DNA of 64,000 bases from Streptomyces cavernae. GTDB lineage: Bacteria; Actinomycetota; Actinomycetes; Streptomycetales; Streptomycetaceae. The notes under the pieces were generated by a model. It ran no database searches and was not told the DNA's origin. It saw only the letters and a program-made list of their open reading frames with translations. Of the stretch, positions 7,988 through 15,867 are shown piece by piece (within the stretch, counting starts at the first letter, position 1; every line of letters starts with the position of its first letter). The stretch is taken from the NCBI RefSeq assembly GCF_004023625.1, contig NZ_RPDJ01000031.1, forward strand, positions 1 through 64,000. The letters run 5' to 3'. The translations under genes were made by a program, and so were the position numbers.

Positions 7988-9504
7988 CGTCCCTCACGGA
8001 CCTCGTGGCGGCCGGAGCCGAGCCCACCGGCGGCGCACTCGTCCTGGGCGATGAGCCCCTGCGACCGGCCGACGTGGTGGCGGTGGCGCGGGGCCGCCGC
8101 GTCGTTGTGGGCGACGCGGCCCGCGAGCGGATGCGCGCCTCGCGCGCCGCGCTCGAGGGCGCGCTGGCCCGTGGCGATGTCGTGTACGGACTCACCACCG
8201 GGGTCGGCGCGAACAAGACCGCGGCGATCGAGGCTGACCGGCAGGCCGCCTTCCAGCCCTTGTTGCTGCGCGCGCACCGGGTGGGGCACGGACGGCCCGC
8301 GCCCCCGGAATTCGTCCGGGCGGCGATGGTCGTACGGGCGGCCGGCCTCGCCGTCGGCGTCGCCGGCGTACGGGCCGAACTCGCCGACGCGTTCTGCCGG
8401 GCCCTCAACGCCGACGTGACGCCTCGCGTCCACCTGCTCGGCTCCATCGGGCAGGCCGACCTGAGTCAACTGGCCGAGATCGGGCTGGCCCTCATCGGCC
8501 ACGGAGACGACGGCGCCGCACTGGCGGCGCGCGGCCTCACCCCGATCGAACTCGGCCCGCGCGAGGCGCACGCCATCGTCAACAGCAACGCATTCTCGGT
8601 CGGGAGCGCCTGTCTCGCCCTGGAGCGGGCGAACCGGGCCGTCCGGGCACTGGACGTGTCGGCGGCGCTGTCGCTGGAGGCTCTGACGGGGAACGTCGAC
8701 GCCATCCATCCGGCCGTCGCCGAAGTACGCCCGTACGCCGGCGCCCGGGAGACGATCGACCGGCTGCGTGCGCTGCTGTCCGGCGGCGCATTGCTGACCG
8801 GCGCGCGGCCGGCCCGCGCTCTGCAGGATCCGCTGGCGTTCAAGGTGGTGCCGCAGACACACGGTGCGGCACGCCAGGCGCTGGCGCACTGCCATGACGC
8901 TCTCGAAGTCGAGCTCGCCTCCTCCGGCGACAGCCCGATCATGCTCGTCGCGGAAGACCGGGCGATCTCCACCGGAAACCACGACATCGCCCCCGTCGCC
9001 ATCGCGCTCGACTACGCGCGGCTCGGCCTCGCACAGGCGGTCACGATCGCGGGCGAGCGGGTACAGAAGCTGCTGGACTCGGCCTTCACCGGGCTGACGA
9101 CCGGGCTCCGCGCCGATCCCTCCGCGCCCGATGACGGCCTGGCGATCGTCGCCAACGGCGCGGCGAGCATCGCCGGCGAAGCGCGCCTGATCGCGCAACC
9201 CGTCACTCTTGAACAGCCCACCAGCGCGATCGCGGCCGGTATCGAGGACCGGATCACGATGGCACCCACCGCAGCCCGCCGCCTCCACGAGATGGCGGGC
9301 CTGGCGCTGCGGCTGGCCGCTGTCGAGCTCACCTGCGGCGCTCAGGCCGTCGACCTGCGCGGACACGCCGACGACCTGGGCCAAGGGACGCGACGCGCCT
9401 ACGCGGCGACTCGGCGGTCAGTCCCCTTCGTCGGCGTGGGCGAGGCACCGGACGGCGACCTCGACGCGCTGGAGGAGTGGCTCGCAGGCGACGGCCTCCC
9501 CTAG
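7984..9504 (+). CDS. Aromatic-amino-acid-lyase-family protein lacking the MIO triad; ergothionase-like candidate
   Basis: 506 aa, length and blocks of histidine ammonia-lyase: VYGLTTGVG (Tyr68), LQDPLAF with VVPQTHGA, and the late IEDRITMAP. The MIO cofactor in true HAL/PAL forms from Ala-Ser-Gly in GSVGASGDLAPL. Here the stretch is GSIGQADLSQ (residues 153-162), one residue shorter, with no Ala-Ser-Gly. MIO-dependent ammonia elimination from histidine is therefore not expected. Ergothionase, which eliminates trimethylamine from ergothioneine, is a MIO-independent relative of these lyases because trimethylamine is a good leaving group. Coupled by ATGA to the dehydrogenase-like gene. Lyase fold is near certain; the ergothioneine or hercynine substrate is inference. 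Confidence 0.85.
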   Translation: MTSLTDLVAAGAEPTGGALVLGDEPLRPADVVAVARGRRVVVGDAARERMRASRAALEGALARGDVVYGLTTGVGANKTAAIEADRQAAFQPLLLRAHRVGHGRPAPPEFVRAAMVVRAAGLAVGVAGVRAELADAFCRALNADVTPRVHLLGSIGQADLSQLAEIGLALIGHGDDGAALAARGLTPIELGPREAHAIVNSNAFSVGSACLALERANRAVRALDVSAALSLEALTGNVDAIHPAVAEVRPYAGARETIDRLRALLSGGALLTGARPARALQDPLAFKVVPQTHGAARQALAHCHDALEVELASSGDSPIMLVAEDRAISTGNHDIAPVAIALDYARLGLAQAVTIAGERVQKLLDSAFTGLTTGLRADPSAPDDGLAIVANGAASIAGEARLIAQPVTLEQPTSAIAAGIEDRITMAPTAARRLHEMAGLALRLAAVELTCGAQAVDLRGHADDLGQGTRRAYAATRRSVPFVGVGEAPDGDLDALEEWLAGDGLP

Positions 9505-9577
9505 CGCCGACCGGGAAGTCCGCCACGCACCCGCACACCACGATGTGACATCCAACGACACCGCACAGGGGATGATC

Positions 9578-10120
9578 GTGAATTCCGAGAACCCGACTCC
9601 GGTCGACACCACCGCCCTCACCGCTCTCGGCATGTCCGACCGCCCGTTCTCGCCCGAGGAATGCGCGGAGCGGGCCCGGCGGGCGGCGGCATTCGTCGAC
9701 ACCACCGCGCTCGACCGCTCCGGCCCCGGCTCGTACCTGCTGCTGTGGCGGAACGAGCATTCCGAGGCCTGGCTGAACACCTGGTGGGAGGCGCGCGACA
9801 CCGGCTACCACGACCACCAGGGCTCCTGTGTCGGCGTGCACGTCCTCGAAGGCACCGCCTCGCAGGAGGGATTGCCGGTGGGCGGTCCGCGCCGCGCCCG
9901 CCGGTACGGCCCCGGCGAGTCGTTCTCGTTCCCCGGATCGGGCGTGCACCGGATGGACCACGACGCCGGTGCCGTGACCATTCACGTCTACTCGCCGCCA
10001 CTGCGGGCCATCGGTCACTACGAGATCATCGACGGCGAACTCCATCGCACAGCGGGCGCGCCTGACGAGGGCTCGCCCGCCAGCCCCGGGCTGCTCGAAG
10101 CACTCGACGCGATCAGGTGA
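9578..10120 (+). CDS. Cysteine-dioxygenase-family cupin, copy 2
   Basis: 180-aa cupin with the iron-site pattern GYHDHQGS (His78, His80) and GVHRMDH, then HVYSPPLRAIGHYE, the same block as the cupin at 4079. The GTG at 9578 is preferred because AGGGG sits 6 nt before it; the ATG at 9572 abuts that site. The gene lies 73 nt after the lyase-like gene on the same strand and probably belongs to its operon. Likely adds O2 to a thiol or other small substrate. Divergence from copy 1 suggests a different step rather than a recent duplication. Confidence 0.82.
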   Translation: MNSENPTPVDTTALTALGMSDRPFSPEECAERARRAAAFVDTTALDRSGPGSYLLLWRNEHSEAWLNTWWEARDTGYHDHQGSCVGVHVLEGTASQEGLPVGGPRRARRYGPGESFSFPGSGVHRMDHDAGAVTIHVYSPPLRAIGHYEIIDGELHRTAGAPDEGSPASPGLLEALDAIR

Positions 10121-10334
10121 CGACCTGCCGGGATCCGCAGACATGAAGGCAGCGGGAGCCCGCGGACGGAACCGGCCGTGTGCGGTTGGGCGGCCGTGGT
10201 CCGTAGGCCCCGGCGCATGACGGCGTGCGGGGCGGGGCGGCGCACCACGACGCCTGCTGCCGGGATGCCGGCGAACGACCTGGGCCGCCGTGATCGCATG
10301 GTGTCGGCGAAGACCGCCACGGCCGGAGCGATGC

Positions 10335-10368
10335 GAGCACGGGGAGCGGCAGAGGGCTCCCCGTGCTC
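10335..10368. terminator. Hairpin terminator after the cupin gene
   Basis: Perfect 13-bp stem GAGCACGGGGAGC/GCTCCCCGTGCTC with an 8-nt loop, about 215 nt after the cupin stop. Nothing else recognisable was seen in the rest of this 312-nt gap apart from the next hairpin. Confidence 0.6.
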
Positions 10369-10378
10369 CCATTCATGC

Positions 10379-10408
10379 GTGAGGGGCGCCCCGAAGAGCG
10401 CCCCTCAC
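10379..10408 (-). terminator. Hairpin terminator of the tRNA-Pro gene
   Basis: Perfect 11-bp stem GTGAGGGGCGC/GCGCCCCTCAC with an 8-nt loop, 24 nt past the tRNA 3' end. Confidence 0.65.
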
Positions 10409-10432
10409 TTGCACAAATGTCCGACTCGCTGT

Positions 10433-10505
<73 letters not shown>

Positions 10506-10680
10506 TTGCCCGTGTGACCTGGGGTTTCCCCTGGCCGAACGCGCATGGAAACCATACCGCACTCGGGGCGGTGGCCGCGCACCCGTTTGTCGGGGGGCGG
10601 CTTCCGTGACGGTGAGACGGACCGGACCTCGGCCCGTCCCCGCTCGCCCGGTCCGTCCTCGGCGCCCGTCCCGCTTACCC

Positions 10681-11040
10681 TCACTCGACCGCCGGTATGC
10701 CCAGGCCCGGATGCGACTCCAGCAGCCGGGTGGGCGCGGCCTGGCGCCAGGAGTCGGCGAGGATGTCACTGAGTTCGGCCTCGTCCTCCAGGGCCGCCAA
10801 GCGGACGCGGACCCAGGCGAAGCCCGCCTCGTGTTCCGCGATCCAGAACTTCCCGGGCTCCGCGAGGACCAGTTCGTCGCGCTCGACCTTGGGGCAGCGC
10901 ACGGCGGTGGAGGTCTCGTCCTCGGGCAGCGTGGCGAACATCTTCCCCGCCACCCGGAACGTGGGCATGCCCCAGGCGATCTTCTCCGTGGTGTCGGGGA
11001 GAGACAGGGCGATACGGCGTACGTCTTCGGCGTCCGGCAT
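10681..11040 (-). CDS. MmcQ/YjbR-family small protein
   Basis: 119-aa protein of the YjbR/MmcQ (double-wing DNA-binding-like) family. Recognised from MPDAEDVRRIALSLPDT near the start, WGMPTFRVAGKMFATL, and the closing region with SWRQAAPTRLL. The start is placed at the ATG of MPDAEDV because upstream in-frame sequence has no homology and is rich in Arg/Val. Molecular function of the family is not established. Stands alone between the tRNA and the broken acetyltransferase. Confidence 0.82.
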   Translation of the reverse strand: MPDAEDVRRIALSLPDTTEKIAWGMPTFRVAGKMFATLPEDETSTAVRCPKVERDELVLAEPGKFWIAEHEAGFAWVRVRLAALEDEAELSDILADSWRQAAPTRLLESHPGLGIPAVE

Positions 11041-11157
11041 GACACGCACCGTAGCCAATGCCACTGACAATCGCCCTCCGGCCGGGCGGCCGACGGGCAC
11101 TCGAACCCTCACGGGTTGTCACCCCTCCGGCGTGTCCCGCCGCGACATGAACAGTGT

Positions 11158-11620
11158 TCAGCTCGGCGCCCGCTTGGTTGTCGCCCGGCTCCGCAGCGAC
11201 CTAATCGCTTGCGTGCGGGGGCGTCGAATCGCCCTGGCGGCGATGCGACGCTTCCTGACCCGCCCCGCGGTGGTGAGAAGCGTACGGCCCAGGCCCACTC
11301 GGCCGCGTCCGTCGCGGTGCACCATCAGCTTGACCAGCTCGGCGCGGTGGCGGCTGTTGGGCTTGTCGGAGAAGGCCAGGCTGACCGTGCCGATCACCCT
11401 GCCGTCCGTCGTGCGCGCCGCCCACACGGCGAGGCCGCCCGCTTCGACGGCCGCCGCCCGCCCGCTCCTTCCACCAGGCGGCCGCCTCCGCCCGGTCGAG
11501 CGACGCGAGGAATCCGACGGACGCCCCGCCCGCCACGGTGTCGGTCAGCAGGTCGGCCAACTCATCGGCGCGGGCGAGCACTTCCGCCCCGTTCAGCCTG
11601 GCGACGGCGACGGCGGTCAT
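11158..11620 (-). pseudogene. Frameshifted GNAT acetyltransferase remnant
   Basis: The ATG at 11620 opens a typical GNAT N-terminus (ARADELADLLTDTVAGGASV, then WWKER) that leaves frame after about 55 codons. The next frame resumes with VWAARTTDGRVIGTVSLAF and LVKLMVHRDGRGRVGLGRTLL. The shift lies at about 11445-11465 in a G/C-rich run, consistent with a one-base indel. After LLTT the usual C-terminal half (acyl-CoA loop and last strands) is missing and an Arg-rich tail takes over. Two defects make a sequencing error alone unlikely. The start overlaps the XRE gene stop by ATGA, so it was once coupled to that regulator. Confidence 0.72.
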
Positions 11621-12189
11621 GGCAGCACCACCACCAGCGCGTAGCGCACGTCCTGCGGTCCGGGGCAGCGGAAGCGCGTCGGCCCCCACACCCGCAGCCG
11701 CAGGCAGTCCCCGGCGTCCAGGACGTGGTGGGTCCCCTGCGCGGTTACCTCCAGTCGGCCGTCGAGGACCCAGATGTGCTGTTCCAGGCCGGGCACGGAC
11801 GGCCTGTCGTAGGCGATGTCCGCGCCCGCCGTCAGCCGTCCCTCCACCAGTTCCCCGCGCATACCGGTCTGCGGCGGCGACACCGACCTGCGGTGGAAGC
11901 CCGAGGCCTGGTCGTGCCATTCGGCCTGGTCGGCGGCGCGGACCAGGTCCACCGGTTCCGCCTCGACCTCGCTGAGCAGTTGGGACATCGTCCGGCCGTA
12001 GACACCGCACAGCCGGTTCAGCAGCGAGGCGGTGGGGCTGATCTCGGCGCGCTCGGCCCGAGAAAGCGTGGAACGGCTGATACGGCTCCGTTCCGCCAGC
12101 TCGCCGAGCGACCAGCCGTGCTCGGCACGCAGTTCGGCCAGGCGGGCGGCAAGCCGGGTGTCCACCGGACCCAGTACATCATTTCCCAT
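11617..12189 (-). CDS. XRE-family regulator with C-terminal cupin domain
   Basis: 190 aa. Helix-turn-helix at about residues 12-66 (LAERSRISRSTLSRAERAE), then a cupin-like beta-barrel (QHIWVLDGRLEV, LDAGDCLRLR). Such regulators usually sense small metabolites. The ATG lies inside a long palindrome and has no ribosome site; a -10-like TAGCAT ends 7 nt upstream, so the transcript is probably leaderless and autoregulated. Its partner, a GNAT gene coupled by ATGA, is broken, as in the common regulator-acetyltransferase pair. Confidence 0.9.
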   Translation of the reverse strand: MGNDVLGPVDTRLAARLAELRAEHGWSLGELAERSRISRSTLSRAERAEISPTASLLNRLCGVYGRTMSQLLSEVEAEPVDLVRAADQAEWHDQASGFHRRSVSPPQTGMRGELVEGRLTAGADIAYDRPSVPGLEQHIWVLDGRLEVTAQGTHHVLDAGDCLRLRVWGPTRFRCPGPQDVRYALVVVLP

Positions 12190-12219
12190 ATCAGGGATGC
12201 TATCCCGGATACGGGAAAT
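12181..12219. promoter_or_regulatory. 39-bp palindromic operator on the XRE gene start codon
   Basis: Two 18-nt arms around a GCT centre match at 16 of 18 positions. The outer parts are ATTTCCC and GGGAAAT, the inner parts GGGAT and ATCCC. The start codon (12187-12189) and the -10-like TAGCAT both lie within it, so bound protein would block transcription initiation directly. Confidence 0.7.
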
Positions 12220-12297
12220 CGGGAGCCTCCTCAGCCTCCCGGGGCTCTGGACCGCCCCGGCCCCGGATCGCTCCCATGTGGACGGCCTTGGCCCTGA

Positions 12298-13203
12298 CTA
12301 GATCGCTGTCGCCGACTCCCGCAGCGCGTCCAGCACCGGCCGGATCAGCGGATGCTTCTCAGCGCCCCGGCGCACGGCCGCGAACACTCGGCGTGTGGGC
12401 GCGGCCCCGTCCACGGGGCGTACGACGACACCCGTGAGGTCCATCCCGCGCAGCGCGGAGCGCGGTACCAGCGCCACGCCCGCGCCGGCCGAGGCCAGGG
12501 CCACCACCGCACGGAAGTCGTCGGAGGAGTGTTCGAGCCGGGGCTGGAACCCGGCGTGTTCGCAGGCCAGAACCACCACGTCATGGCAGGGATTGCCGGG
12601 GTAGGGGCCGATCCAGGAGTCCTTGGCCAGCTCGGCCAGCGGTACCTCGCCGACGTCCGCGAGGCGGTGTGCGACCGGCACGACGGCGTCGAACGGCTCG
12701 GCGTAGAGCGGGACATGGGCGAGGCGCGGGTCGTCGGGGTCCGGTGCGCCCCGGTACTCGACGGCCACCGCGATGTCGACCTGGCGGTCCAGCACCATCG
12801 GCAGACTGGCGTCGCCCTCGGCGTCCTGGACGTGGAGCCGGATGCCGGGTGCCCGCTCGGCGAGGCGGGCCAGCGCGGGCGCCACCACCAGCGTGATACC
12901 GGTCGCGAAGGAGGCCACCGTGACCGTGCCGGCCGCGCCCGCACCGTACGCGGCGAGTTCCGCCTCGGCCCGCTCCAGCTGTGCCAGGACGGCGTTGGCG
13001 TGGCTCAGCAGGATCTCGCCCGCGGCGGTGAGCCGTACCCCGCGGGCGCCGCGCTCCACCAGCCGGTGGCCGGTCTCCTGTTCCAGTGCGGTCAGCTGCT
13101 GGGAGACGGCGGAGGGGGTGAGGTAGAGGGCGGCGGCAGCCGCCGTCACCGTACGGTGGTCGGCCACGGCACGGAGAATGTGCAGCCGCCGTGCTTCGAT
13201 CAT
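12298..13203 (-). CDS. LysR-family transcriptional regulator
   Basis: 301 aa. N-terminal winged helix (LTPSAVSQQLTALEQETGHR, about residues 28-47) and a two-lobed periplasmic-binding-like effector domain beginning near TVTVASFATGI. ATG start. It follows kbl on the same strand after 122 nt and may be read through from kbl-tdh or act alone. LysR targets are normally divergent, but no divergent partner is present here, so its regulon is unclear. Confidence 0.92.
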   Translation of the reverse strand: MIEARRLHILRAVADHRTVTAAAAALYLTPSAVSQQLTALEQETGHRLVERGARGVRLTAAGEILLSHANAVLAQLERAEAELAAYGAGAAGTVTVASFATGITLVVAPALARLAERAPGIRLHVQDAEGDASLPMVLDRQVDIAVAVEYRGAPDPDDPRLAHVPLYAEPFDAVVPVAHRLADVGEVPLAELAKDSWIGPYPGNPCHDVVVLACEHAGFQPRLEHSSDDFRAVVALASAGAGVALVPRSALRGMDLTGVVVRPVDGAAPTRRVFAAVRRGAEKHPLIRPVLDALRESATAI

Positions 13204-13325
13204 GTGGCCGATTCTCTCAGGTCGGACAAACCGGCGGCCTCACCGGGAAGCCGCACCCTCTCCGGCAACCGAAGTGACCGTGCCCCTCCGCGGTGCGACC
13301 GTGCCCCCTCCCCCGAACCCGGAAC

Positions 13326-14519
13326 TCAGCCGCCCAGTTCCGCCCGGGCCGCCACGAAGGCGTCGACCGCCCGGTGTACGTCGTCCGTGGTGTGGGCCGC
13401 GGAGAGTTGCACCCGGATGCGTGCCTGCCCCTGCGGCACCACGGGGTACGAGAAGCCGATCACGTACACCCCGCGTTCCAGCAACAGTTCGGCCATGCGT
13501 CCGGCCACGGCCGCGTCGCCGATCATCACGGGCGCGATGGGGTGGTCGCCGGGCAGGACGTCGAAGCCCTCCTCGGCCATCCGGGAGCGGAACAGGGCGG
13601 TGTTCCCGGCGAGCCGGACGCGCAGGCCGTCCGCCTCTTCCAGCAGGTCGAGGACCTTCAGGGAGGCCGCGGCGATCACCGGGGCGAGCGTGTTGGAGAA
13701 GAGGTAGGGGCGCGAGCGCTGGCGCAGCAGGGCGACGATCTCCGCGCGGGCGGCGACGTAGCCTCCGGATGCGCCGCCGAGCGCCTTGCCCAGCGTGCCG
13801 GTGACGATGTCCACACGGTCCATGACGCCGTGCAGTTCGGGGGTGCCGCGGCCGCCGGGGCCGACGAAGCCGACGGCGTGCGAGTCGTCGACCATGACCA
13901 TGGCGTCGTAGCGGTCGGCGAGGTCGCAGATCTCGCGCAGCGGCGCCACATAGCCGTCCATGGAGAAGACGCCGTCGGTGACGACCAGCTTGCGCCGGGC
14001 GCCCGAAGCCTCCTTCAACTGCCGCTCCAGGTCGGCGAGATCACGGTTGTCGTATCGGAAGCGGCGGGCCTTCGACAGCCGGATGCCGTCGATGATCGAG
14101 GCGTGGTTCAGGGCGTCGGAGATGACCGCGTCCTCGGCGCCGAGCAGGGTCTCGAAGACACCGCCGTTGGCGTCGAAGCAGGAGGAGTACAGGATCGTGT
14201 CCTCCTGGCCGAGGAACGAGGACAGCCGCCGCTCCAGGTCCTTGTGCACCTCCTGCGTGCCGCAGATGAAGCGCACGGACGCCATGCCGTAGCCCCAGCG
14301 GTCGAGCGCAGTGTGAGCGGCGGCGATCACCTCGGGGTGGTCGGCGAGGCCGAGGTAGTTGTTGGCGCAGAAGTTGAGGACCTCGCCGGGCCGGCCGCCC
14401 GCGGTGACGTTCACGGTCGCGGACTGCGGGGTGCCGATGACGCGTTCGGGCTTGTGCAGTCCGGCGGCGCGGATCTCGTCGAGGGTGACGCGGAGGTCGT
14501 CGCGCACGGAGTCGAACAT
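13326..14519 (-). CDS. kbl: Glycine C-acetyltransferase (2-amino-3-ketobutyrate CoA ligase)
   Basis: 397-aa PLP enzyme of the alpha-oxoamine synthase family, full length. It cleaves 2-amino-3-ketobutyrate with CoA to glycine and acetyl-CoA. Seen: [24 protein letters not shown], the cofactor Asp/His in [11 protein letters not shown], and the Schiff-base Lys245 in [16 protein letters not shown] start with GGAG 7 nt upstream. It lies 55 nt after tdh, forming the classic threonine-to-glycine operon. Confidence 0.97.
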   Translation of the reverse strand: MFDSVRDDLRVTLDEIRAAGLHKPERVIGTPQSATVNVTAGGRPGEVLNFCANNYLGLADHPEVIAAAHTALDRWGYGMASVRFICGTQEVHKDLERRLSSFLGQEDTILYSSCFDANGGVFETLLGAEDAVISDALNHASIIDGIRLSKARRFRYDNRDLADLERQLKEASGARRKLVVTDGVFSMDGYVAPLREICDLADRYDAMVMVDDSHAVGFVGPGGRGTPELHGVMDRVDIVTGTLGKALGGASGGYVAARAEIVALLRQRSRPYLFSNTLAPVIAAASLKVLDLLEEADGLRVRLAGNTALFRSRMAEEGFDVLPGDHPIAPVMIGDAAVAGRMAELLLERGVYVIGFSYPVVPQGQARIRVQLSAAHTTDDVHRAVDAFVAARAELGG

Positions 14520-14574
14520 GTGAGGTCTCCAGGAAGGCTTGGGCGGTGAGCGGTGGGCTTGGGCGGTGAGGGAG

Positions 14575-15603
14575 TCACGCGGTCCAGTCGAGGATGACCT
14601 TGCCGCCGCGTCCGCTCGCGGCGTCCTCGAACGCCGCCTCGAAGTCGCGGTGGTCGTAGCGTGCGGTGATCACCGGTGAGAGGTCGAGTCCGCCTTCGAG
14701 CAGGACCGACATCGCGTACCAGGTCTCGAACATCTCCCGGCCGTAGATGCCCTTGACGGTGATCATCGAGGTGACGATCCGGGCCCAGTCGACCGGGAAC
14801 TCCTCGGCGGGCAGGCCGAGCATGGCGATCCGGCCGCCGTGCGTCATGTTGGCGATCATCTCGCGCAGTGCCTCGGGGCGGCCGGACATCTCCAGTCCGA
14901 TGTCGAAGCCCTCCCGGAGCCCCAACTCCCGTTGGCCTTCGGCGATCGCGCCCTCCGAGACGTTGAGGGCCAGGCTCACCCCGACCTTGCGGGCCAGCGC
15001 GAGCCGTTCCTCGCTCACATCGGTGATCACGACGTTGCGCGCACCCGCGTGCCGGGCCACCGCCGCCGCCATGAGGCCGATCGGGCCGGCTCCGGTGATC
15101 AGTACGTCCTCGCCGACCAGCGGGAACGACAGTGCGGTGTGCACCGCGTTGCCGAACGGGTCGAAGATCGCGGCCACGTCCAGGTCGACGGGGACGCGGT
15201 GCACCCACACGTTGGACGCGGGCAGCGCGACGTACTCGGCGAACGCCCCGTCGCGGCCCACGCCCAGCCCGACCGTCGCGCGGCACAGGTGGCGGCGGCC
15301 TGCCAGACAGTTGCGGCACTTGCCGCAGACCAGATGGCCCTCGCCGCTGACCCGGTCGCCGACGCCGATGTCCGTGACGTCACGGCCGGTCTCCACGACC
15401 TCGCCGACGAACTCGTGCCCGAGCACCAGCGGGGTGCTGATCGTCTGCCGCGCCCAGCCGTCCCAGGACCGGATGTGCAGATCGGTTCCGCAGATGCCGG
15501 TTCTCAAGACCTTGATCAGTACATCGCCGGGGCCGACGGCCGGCTCCGGGACGTCCGCGAGCCAGAGTCCCGGCTCCGCCTGCCGCTTGAGAAGTGCCTT
15601 CAA
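14575..15603 (-). CDS. tdh: L-threonine 3-dehydrogenase
   Basis: 342-aa zinc-dependent medium-chain dehydrogenase. It oxidises L-threonine to 2-amino-3-ketobutyrate, the substrate of the downstream kbl product. Catalytic zinc site CGTDLHI and GHEFVGEV, structural zinc loop [18 protein letters not shown] site [12 protein letters not shown]. The TTG start is supported by GGAG 8 nt upstream and by the conserved beginning KALLK. First gene of the tdh-kbl unit. Confidence 0.96.
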   Translation of the reverse strand: MKALLKRQAEPGLWLADVPEPAVGPGDVLIKVLRTGICGTDLHIRSWDGWARQTISTPLVLGHEFVGEVVETGRDVTDIGVGDRVSGEGHLVCGKCRNCLAGRRHLCRATVGLGVGRDGAFAEYVALPASNVWVHRVPVDLDVAAIFDPFGNAVHTALSFPLVGEDVLITGAGPIGLMAAAVARHAGARNVVITDVSEERLALARKVGVSLALNVSEGAIAEGQRELGLREGFDIGLEMSGRPEALREMIANMTHGGRIAMLGLPAEEFPVDWARIVTSMITVKGIYGREMFETWYAMSVLLEGGLDLSPVITARYDHRDFEAAFEDAASGRGGKVILDWTA

Positions 15604-15867
15604 CGCTACGGCTCCAATTGCGTCCGGGCACGCCGAAGTTACCCGTGCCGTGGGGAGGGGTGAGATGCCGTACGGAGAAATGCCGTGCGGCGGACAGAAA
15701 TCTGCCCTACGACGACGCCGTCCGCCATCGAGGATTTCTTAAGCGGACCCGCAGCTTTCCTTCACGCCGGGTCCTCCGCGGACGGGTGAGTGAGCGATCG
15801 AGCCGTGTTCGACGTACACATGCCGCGGCCACGTACAGCGAACGAACGGAAACGGAAGAACTGCCTC

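Noticed and set aside
7984-9504. Ordinary histidine ammonia-lyase (HutH) of the hut pathway
   Set aside because: The MIO-forming Ala-Ser-Gly is absent, the urocanase partner is also changed, and no hutI, hutG or formiminoglutamate gene is present.
11445-11465. Simple sequencing error explaining the GNAT frameshift
   Set aside because: A one-base error alone would not restore the missing C-terminal half, so the gene is treated as a pseudogene, though an error at this site cannot be excluded.
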